Source: Bacteroides sp.
GTDB lineage: Bacteria > Bacteroidota > Bacteroidia > Bacteroidales > Bacteroidaceae
Length of the DNA stretch: 10,468 bases
Direction of reading: 5' to 3'
Assembly (NCBI GenBank): GCA_030529405.1
Contig: JAUMWZ010000022.1
Location: 1 to 10,468, forward strand
The notes below the pieces were generated by a model. That model was not told the origin of the DNA, made no database searches, and worked only from the letters and a program-made list of their open reading frames with translations. The translations under genes were made by a program, and so were the position numbers. The first letter of the stretch is position 1. Each line of letters opens with the position of its first letter. Below are positions 6,472 to 10,468 of this stretch, piece by piece.

Positions 6472-8511
6472 ATGAACAAGAAATTTAAGAGAACAACAGT
6501 AACATCGGCACTACCATACGCCAATGGACCCGTGCATATAGGTCACTTGGCTGGTGTGTATGTACCGTCGGACATATATGTCAGATATCTTAGACTGAAG
6601 AAAGAAGATGTTTTGTTTATAGGTGGTTCTGATGAACACGGTGTACCTATAACAATCAGGGCGAGAAAAGAGGGAATTACTCCTCAAGATGTAGTAGACA
6701 GATACCACAAACTGATAAAAGATTCTTTCCAAGAATTTGGCATTTCATTCGATGTTTATAGTAGAACAACATCTGAAACACATAAGCAATTGGCGTCAGA
6801 CTTCTTCAAAACACTTTATGAGAAAGGAGAGTTTGTTGAGAAAAGCTCTGAACAATACTACGACGAAGAAGCTAAACAATTCCTTGCTGATAGATATATT
6901 GTAGGTGAATGTCCGCATTGTAAAGCTGAAGGTGCTTATGGAGATCAATGTGAGAAGTGCGGAACTTCGCTCTCACCTACAGATTTGTTGAATCCAAAGA
7001 GTGCTATAAGTGGAAGCAAACCAATAATGAAAGAAACCAAACACTGGTATCTTCCGCTGGACAAACACGAGGGTTGGCTCAAAGAATGGATATTAGAACA
7101 ACATAAAGAATGGCGTCCTAACGTGTACGGTCAGTGCAAAAGCTGGCTTGATATGGGACTACAACCACGTGCGGTAAGTAGAGATTTGGATTGGGGAATA
7201 CCTGTTCCTGTTGAAGGTGCAGAAGGAAAAGTTCTTTATGTGTGGTTTGATGCGCCGATAGGCTATATCTCTAACACGAAGGAGCTACTTCCAAATGACT
7301 GGGAGAAATGGTGGAAAGACGAGGAAACACGTCTTATTCACTTCATAGGTAAAGATAACATTGTCTTTCACTGTATAGTTTTCCCTGCTATGCTCAAAGC
7401 AGAAGGTAGCTACATACTGCCTGAAAATGTGCCGAGCAATGAGTTCTTAAACCTCGAAGGCGATAAGATTTCGACTTCAAGAAACTGGGCAGTTTGGTTG
7501 CACGAATACCTTATTGACTTTCCAAACAAACAAGACGTGTTGCGCTATGTGCTTACAGCTAACGCTCCAGAGACTAAAGACAACGACTTTACATGGAGAG
7601 AGTTTCAGGCAAGAAATAATAACGAATTGGTGGCAGTGTATGGCAATTTCGTAAATCGTGCTCTTGTTCTTACAAACAAATACTTCGAAGGCAGAGTGCC
7701 AGAAAAGGGCGAACTGACCGACTATGATAAAGAGGTGTTGCAAGAGTTCTCTAATGTGAAAGAGCAATTAGAGAAGCTCCTTGACAACTTCAAATTTAGA
7801 GATGCGCAAAAAGAAGCTATGAACTTGGCTCGCATAGGTAACAAATATCTTGCAGACACAGAGCCTTGGAAACTTGCGAAAACAGATATGAGTCGTGTAG
7901 CAACTATACTCAACCTCTCACTTCAACTTGTTGCAAATCTTTCAATAGCGTTCGAACCGTTCTTACCTTTTAGCAGTAAGAAGCTAAGGAATATGCTAAA
8001 CATGAATCAGTTCGAGTGGAATCAGCTTGGCGATATCAATCTTCTTGCTACTGGTCATCAATTAGGAGAGTCTGAATTATTGTTTGAAAAGATTGAAGAT
8101 GAAGCTATCGACAAGCAAATTCAACGTCTTGAAGACATCAAAAAACAGAACGAAGAGAATAATTATAAGGCTAATCCGATAAGAGAGAATATACAGTTTG
8201 ACGACTTTTTGAAGTTAGATATTCGTGTAGGAACAGTCCTTGAGTGCGTAAAGGTACCTAAGGCTGACAAGCTGTTGAAGTTTACTATCGAAGACGGCCT
8301 AGAAAAACGTACCATTGTTTCGGGCATAGCTAAACACTATTCTCCTGAAGAATTGGTGGGCAAACAAGTATGTTTCATTGCCAATCTACCTCCACGTCCG
8401 CTTAAAGGAATAGTAAGTGAGGGTATGATTCTTAGTGCAGAAAACAATGATGGTAGTTTGTCTGTAGTCACAGTAGATAAGCCTGTGAAACCGGGTAGTG
8501 AAGTGAAGTAG
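6472..8511 (+). CDS. metG: Methionyl-tRNA synthetase with C-terminal tRNA-binding domain
   Basis: This 679-residue class I synthetase charges tRNA-Met in the cytoplasm. Visible motifs are the HIGH signature (H22-I-G-H25), the zinc-binding C147-x2-C150-x9-C160-x2-C163 (CPHC, CEKC), WFDAPIGY (258-265), and a KMSKS variant, K332-I-S-T-S336. The anticodon-binding helical domain spans about 390-545. A linker rich in Glu and Lys (about 550-570) leads to an EMAP/Trbp-type tRNA-binding domain (about 575-679: FLKLDIRVGTV, KADKLLKF, NLPPRPLKGIVSEGMILSA), which in other bacterial MetRS also drives dimerisation. Length is usual for the Bacteroidales form. KISTS is common in MetRS and not a defect. It has its own promoter 40 nt upstream. 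No T-box or other long leader is present, so simple constitutive expression is likely. Confidence 0.97.
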   Translation: MNKKFKRTTVTSALPYANGPVHIGHLAGVYVPSDIYVRYLRLKKEDVLFIGGSDEHGVPITIRARKEGITPQDVVDRYHKLIKDSFQEFGISFDVYSRTTSETHKQLASDFFKTLYEKGEFVEKSSEQYYDEEAKQFLADRYIVGECPHCKAEGAYGDQCEKCGTSLSPTDLLNPKSAISGSKPIMKETKHWYLPLDKHEGWLKEWILEQHKEWRPNVYGQCKSWLDMGLQPRAVSRDLDWGIPVPVEGAEGKVLYVWFDAPIGYISNTKELLPNDWEKWWKDEETRLIHFIGKDNIVFHCIVFPAMLKAEGSYILPENVPSNEFLNLEGDKISTSRNWAVWLHEYLIDFPNKQDVLRYVLTANAPETKDNDFTWREFQARNNNELVAVYGNFVNRALVLTNKYFEGRVPEKGELTDYDKEVLQEFSNVKEQLEKLLDNFKFRDAQKEAMNLARIGNKYLADTEPWKLAKTDMSRVATILNLSLQLVANLSIAFEPFLPFSSKKLRNMLNMNQFEWNQLGDINLLATGHQLGESELLFEKIEDEAIDKQIQRLEDIKKQNEENNYKANPIRENIQFDDFLKLDIRVGTVLECVKVPKADKLLKFTIEDGLEKRTIVSGIAKHYSPEELVGKQVCFIANLPPRPLKGIVSEGMILSAENNDGSLSVVTVDKPVKPGSEVK

Positions 8512-8525
8512 TCAGAGACTTTCAC
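8503..8525 (+). other. Hairpin across the metG stop codon
   Basis: GTGAA plus AGTC (8503-8507 and 8510-8513, with GT bulged) pair with GACTTTCAC (8517-8525) around an AGA loop. A second small hairpin, AAATCT/AGATTT, lies at 8546-8564. Neither has a T-run directly after it, so no clear terminator for metG can be called; a T-rich stretch begins near 8578. Confidence 0.25.
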
Positions 8526-8600
8526 ACTCATCTACTCAGCAAAGTAAATCTTGAAATCAGATTTGTAAGGGCGTGTGTCTTTATTATTAAACTCGTCTTT

Positions 8601-8688
8601 TCAAATCAAATATAATTGACTTTCAAACTGTATATACTCTACTTTCAAAGTATATACAGTTTGTTAGCAAATTATATATAACTTGGAA
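8601..8688 (+). repeat. 22-bp periodic repeat array C, upstream of the polysaccharide locus
   Basis: Four units start at 8601, 8623, 8645 and 8667, all 22 bp apart. Three begin TCAAA and one GCAAA. The cores are CAAATATAATT, CTGTATATACT, GTATATACAGT and TTATATATAAC. The first two end in ACTT. This is the clearest of the three arrays. A fifth, degenerate unit (GAAAACATATAA) may follow near 8686. The array ends about 27 nt before the flippase ATG and so covers the place where that gene's promoter or leader would be. No standard promoter is visible. Confidence 0.72.
8624..8663. repeat. Perfect 15-bp inverted repeat within array C
   Basis: CAAACTGTATATACT (8624-8638) and AGTATATACAGTTTG (8649-8663) are exact reverse complements separated by 10 nt. 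They arise because the unit at 8645 carries its core inverted relative to the unit at 8623. Transcribed, they would form an AT-rich hairpin; as DNA they could be a cruciform or a paired operator. The right arm is followed by TTAGC, not a T-run, so it is not a standard terminator. Confidence 0.7.
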
Positions 8689-8715
8689 AACATATAAAAT
8701 CCTCTACACACAACA

Positions 8716-10182
8716 ATGACTATTGAGAAGGGGGAACAAACGCTAAAAGAAAAAACGGCTAAAGGTCTGCTTTGGGGTGGACTTAGCAATGTCATCAATC
8801 AATTTCTTGGATTGGTGTTTGGCATCTCTATGGGGCGTATCTTAGACACACACGACTATGGAAAGATAGCCATGATAGTTATATTCTCAGCGATAGCCAC
8901 CAACCTACAAGAGAGTGGTTTTGTTACTGCTTTAATCAATAGGAAAAACGATAAATATGAAGACTACAACTCTGTGTTTTGGTTTAACATAGGGTGTAGT
9001 CTTTTTTTATATACCGTTCTGTTTCTTTCTGCTCCGCTTATTTCCGATTTTTATAATGTTCCGGAGCTGACCACGCTTTCCAGAGTTTTTTTCTTGGGCT
9101 TTGTTGTTGCTAGTTTTGGGATTGTGCCAAAAGCCATAATGCTAAAGCAGTTGAAAGTACGTCAGAGTGCCATTGTTTTAATATCAAGTCAAGCTGTTTC
9201 GGGCATTGTTGGTGTGACTCTTGCTTTGTGTGGACTTTCATATTGGGGACTTGCAGCGCAAACAATGACCTACATCATCGTTTCGGTGGTGCTAAACTGG
9301 GTGTTCTCTAGATGGTGTCCAACCTTTAGTTTCAGCTTACAACCTATCAAAGAGATGTTTGGTTTTAGTAGTCGTGTGCTTGTAACTCTCGTGTTTTCAA
9401 ACATAAACAACCACATATTCTCAATGATTTTGGGCAAAAAATATAGCGATGTGGAGGCGGGAGAATATAGCCAAGCAAACAAATGGAACACTATGGGGAC
9501 TTCGATAATATCCGGTATGATTGACGGTGTGGCACAACCCATACTTACCACCATATCAGACGATAAGGAAAGACAGCTCAACGCATTCAGAAAGATGTTG
9601 CGCTTCACTGCTTTTCTCTCTTTCCCTGCTATGTTAGGTCTTAGCCTCATATCGGAAGAATTTATAGTCATTGCCTTGACAGAGAAGTGGATTGCCAGCG
9701 CAGAGATACTTAGAATACTCTGCATTTGGGGAGCTTTTTCTCCTTTGAGTTTCCTCATTTCTCGCCTAATTATTAGTCGTGGCAACTCAAAAGTATTTAT
9801 GTATAACACTGTGGCAACGGGCATATTACAAACAATCATAGCACTGACCACCTACCGATATGGCATTTCCATAATGGTAAGCGTCTATTCTGCCGTCAAT
9901 ATACTTTGGCTTTTTGTGTGGATAGAGTGTATGAAGCGCGAACTTCCGATACGCACTTTCGATGTGATTAAAGACATATCTCCATACGCTTTGTTATCAG
10001 CCGTTTTGTGCGTTGTGGCTCACTTTGTTGCAAACTATATAGAGTTGAATTTCATTTCGTTAATATTCAAGATATCGTTTGTATTTACTTTGTATGTTGG
10101 CGGACTATGGTTTGCAAAATCGGTAATATTGCTTGAAAGCATAGAGTTTCTCACTAAAAAGATAAGACGATGCACACGCTGA
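8716..10182 (+). CDS. Wzx-type polysaccharide flippase (WzxC/TuaB-like, polysaccharide transporter family)
   Basis: This 488-residue integral membrane protein of the MOP/PST superfamily should flip lipid-linked oligosaccharide units across the inner membrane. It opens with the family pattern LKEKTAKGLLWGGLSNVINQ (10-29), in which a basic amphipathic start leads into the first membrane helix. Next are GRILDTHDYGKIAM (40-53), the conserved loop after helix 1, and LQESGF (64-69). Hydrophobic segments follow through the chain, for about 12-14 membrane helices; examples are about 87-110 (FWFNIGCSLFLYTVLFLSAP) and several between 395 and 475. QANKWNTMGTSIISGMIDGV is the mid-protein motif of WzxC-like members. 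Length is normal for the family. The next gene overlaps its end by 13 nt, so it heads a polysaccharide operon. Neither a upxY-like antiterminator gene nor an invertible promoter precedes it. The sugar substrate cannot be predicted. Confidence 0.88.
   Translation: MTIEKGEQTLKEKTAKGLLWGGLSNVINQFLGLVFGISMGRILDTHDYGKIAMIVIFSAIATNLQESGFVTALINRKNDKYEDYNSVFWFNIGCSLFLYTVLFLSAPLISDFYNVPELTTLSRVFFLGFVVASFGIVPKAIMLKQLKVRQSAIVLISSQAVSGIVGVTLALCGLSYWGLAAQTMTYIIVSVVLNWVFSRWCPTFSFSLQPIKEMFGFSSRVLVTLVFSNINNHIFSMILGKKYSDVEAGEYSQANKWNTMGTSIISGMIDGVAQPILTTISDDKERQLNAFRKMLRFTAFLSFPAMLGLSLISEEFIVIALTEKWIASAEILRILCIWGAFSPLSFLISRLIISRGNSKVFMYNTVATGILQTIIALTTYRYGISIMVSVYSAVNILWLFVWIECMKRELPIRTFDVIKDISPYALLSAVLCVVAHFVANYIELNFISLIFKISFVFTLYVGGLWFAKSVILLESIEFLTKKIRRCTR
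10030..10051 (+). repeat. Isolated 22-bp repeat-like unit inside the flippase gene
   Basis: These bases match the consensus of the intergenic repeats (TCAAA, CTATATATAGTT, GACTT) at 19 of 22 positions, better than any intergenic unit here. They encode ANYIELN in the variable C-terminal part of the flippase. The neighbouring 22-bp positions on either side do not match. It could be a captured repeat or chance: the first 11 bases also occur in the hexosaminidase gene (3200-3210), there too encoding Ala-Asn-Tyr. Confidence 0.3.
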
Positions 10183-10468
10183 TTATTCCTATGTATTATC
10201 CCGAAAAAGACTCTGCTCCACATCGAGGATATATGTTTACAGAGCAGGCAACGGAGCTTGCTAAGGCAGGACATAAGGTGGGACTTTTGTTTGTAGAACA
10301 AAGACCTTTGAAGAAGTTCAGCATCGTTCGTTTCTTCAAAGAAAGTCATTATCAGATAAGCGAAACCTCTGATAGTGGCTTCACAACTATGCGCATGCAC
10401 GCTTGGAACAGTAAGCTGTCTACCAAACTTGGAGCAATGGTTTGGGTGTTGCTTACTATCATTCTTTT
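10170..10468 (+). CDS. Glycosyltransferase, GT4-like N-terminal part (3' end outside window)
   Basis: The ATG at 10170 overlaps the flippase end by 13 nt in another frame, and the frame stays open to the window end (about 99 residues). It begins MHTLIIPMYYPEKDSAPHRG and continues YMFTEQATELAKAGHKVGLL. This is the opening of family 4-type glycosyltransferases: a first strand, a loop with the PxxYP-like turn, then a helix over the Rossmann fold and a second strand (VGLLFVEQRP). Such enzymes add sugars from nucleotide donors to a growing polysaccharide on the cytoplasmic face of the inner membrane. The catalytic C-terminal half (EX7E region) is not in the window, so the family rests on the N-terminus and on its position next to a flippase. 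The overlap suggests translational coupling. Confidence 0.8.
   Translation, partial: MHTLIIPMYYPEKDSAPHRGYMFTEQATELAKAGHKVGLLFVEQRPLKKFSIVRFFKESHYQISETSDSGFTTMRMHAWNSKLSTKLGAMVWVLLTIIL

Noticed and set aside
7465..7479. Altered KMSKS motif in MetG as a sign of a defective enzyme
   Set aside because: KISTS-type variants are normal in many methionyl-tRNA synthetases; all other motifs are intact.
8624..8663. Invertible (phase-variable) promoter flanked by inverted repeats
   Set aside because: The arms are only 10 nt apart, too short to carry a promoter. No recombinase gene is in the window.
8601..8688. CRISPR array
   Set aside because: The 22-bp units are contiguous, with no unique spacers, and the sequence is AT-rich and degenerate. 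No cas genes are nearby.
9270..9851. Long minus-strand reading frame of 193 codons
   Set aside because: It lies wholly inside the flippase gene in antisense, and its translation shows no recognisable domain. The plus-strand protein is clearly real.
10035..10400. Minus-strand reading frame of 121 codons at the window end
   Set aside because: It is antisense to the flippase end and the glycosyltransferase start, both of which have recognisable protein sequence. No homology pattern is seen.

Overview
The window reads as a chromosomal segment of a Bacteroidota bacterium, most likely of the order Bacteroidales (Prevotella/Bacteroides/Porphyromonas relatives). This rests on the protein sequences (KorAB, GH20 hexosaminidase, a TlpA-like lipoprotein with an N-terminal DUF4369-type region, the two-domain MetG), the AT-rich base composition with many ATA and AGA codons, the mostly weak Shine-Dalgarno sites, and one good match to the Bacteroidota promoter (TTTG, about 21 nt, TAnnTTTG). 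I cannot name the genus. All genes are on the + strand.

Layout: the end of korA and all of korB (2-oxoglutarate:ferredoxin oxidoreductase) run to 1519. A 246-bp gap follows, with a repeat array and a terminator. A secreted GH20 beta-N-acetylhexosaminidase lies at 1766-3373. A 364-bp gap then holds a terminator, a second repeat array and a palindrome. Next comes a probable two-gene unit, a thioredoxin-fold lipoprotein that has lost its CXXC (3738-4799) and yifB/comM (4832-6370, GTG start). metG (6472-8511) has its own recognisable promoter. A 204-bp gap holds the third repeat array. After it starts a surface polysaccharide locus: a Wzx-type flippase (8716-10182), overlapped by 13 nt by a glycosyltransferase that runs off the window (10170 onward, incomplete).

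The most unusual feature is in the gaps. All three long gaps that separate transcription units contain degenerate repeats spaced exactly 22 bp apart, all in the same orientation: starts at 1552, 1574, 1596, 1618 (and probably 1640); at 3523, 3545, 3567, 3589 (and probably 3611); and at 8601, 8623, 8645, 8667. The consensus has a head TCAAA, a near-palindromic core CTATATATAGTT and a tail GACTT. Twenty-two bp is about two helical turns, so the cores face the same side of the DNA, as in iterons or operator arrays. No such array lies in the two short gaps (32 and 101 bp). One isolated unit-like sequence, the closest to the consensus in the window, sits inside the flippase gene. Function is unknown.

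The genes themselves are mostly housekeeping (ferredoxin-linked central metabolism, translation, an AAA+ ATPase) with envelope and glycan functions (hexosaminidase, lipoprotein, polysaccharide export). I see no tRNA or rRNA gene, insertion sequence, CRISPR array, toxin-antitoxin pair or phage gene.
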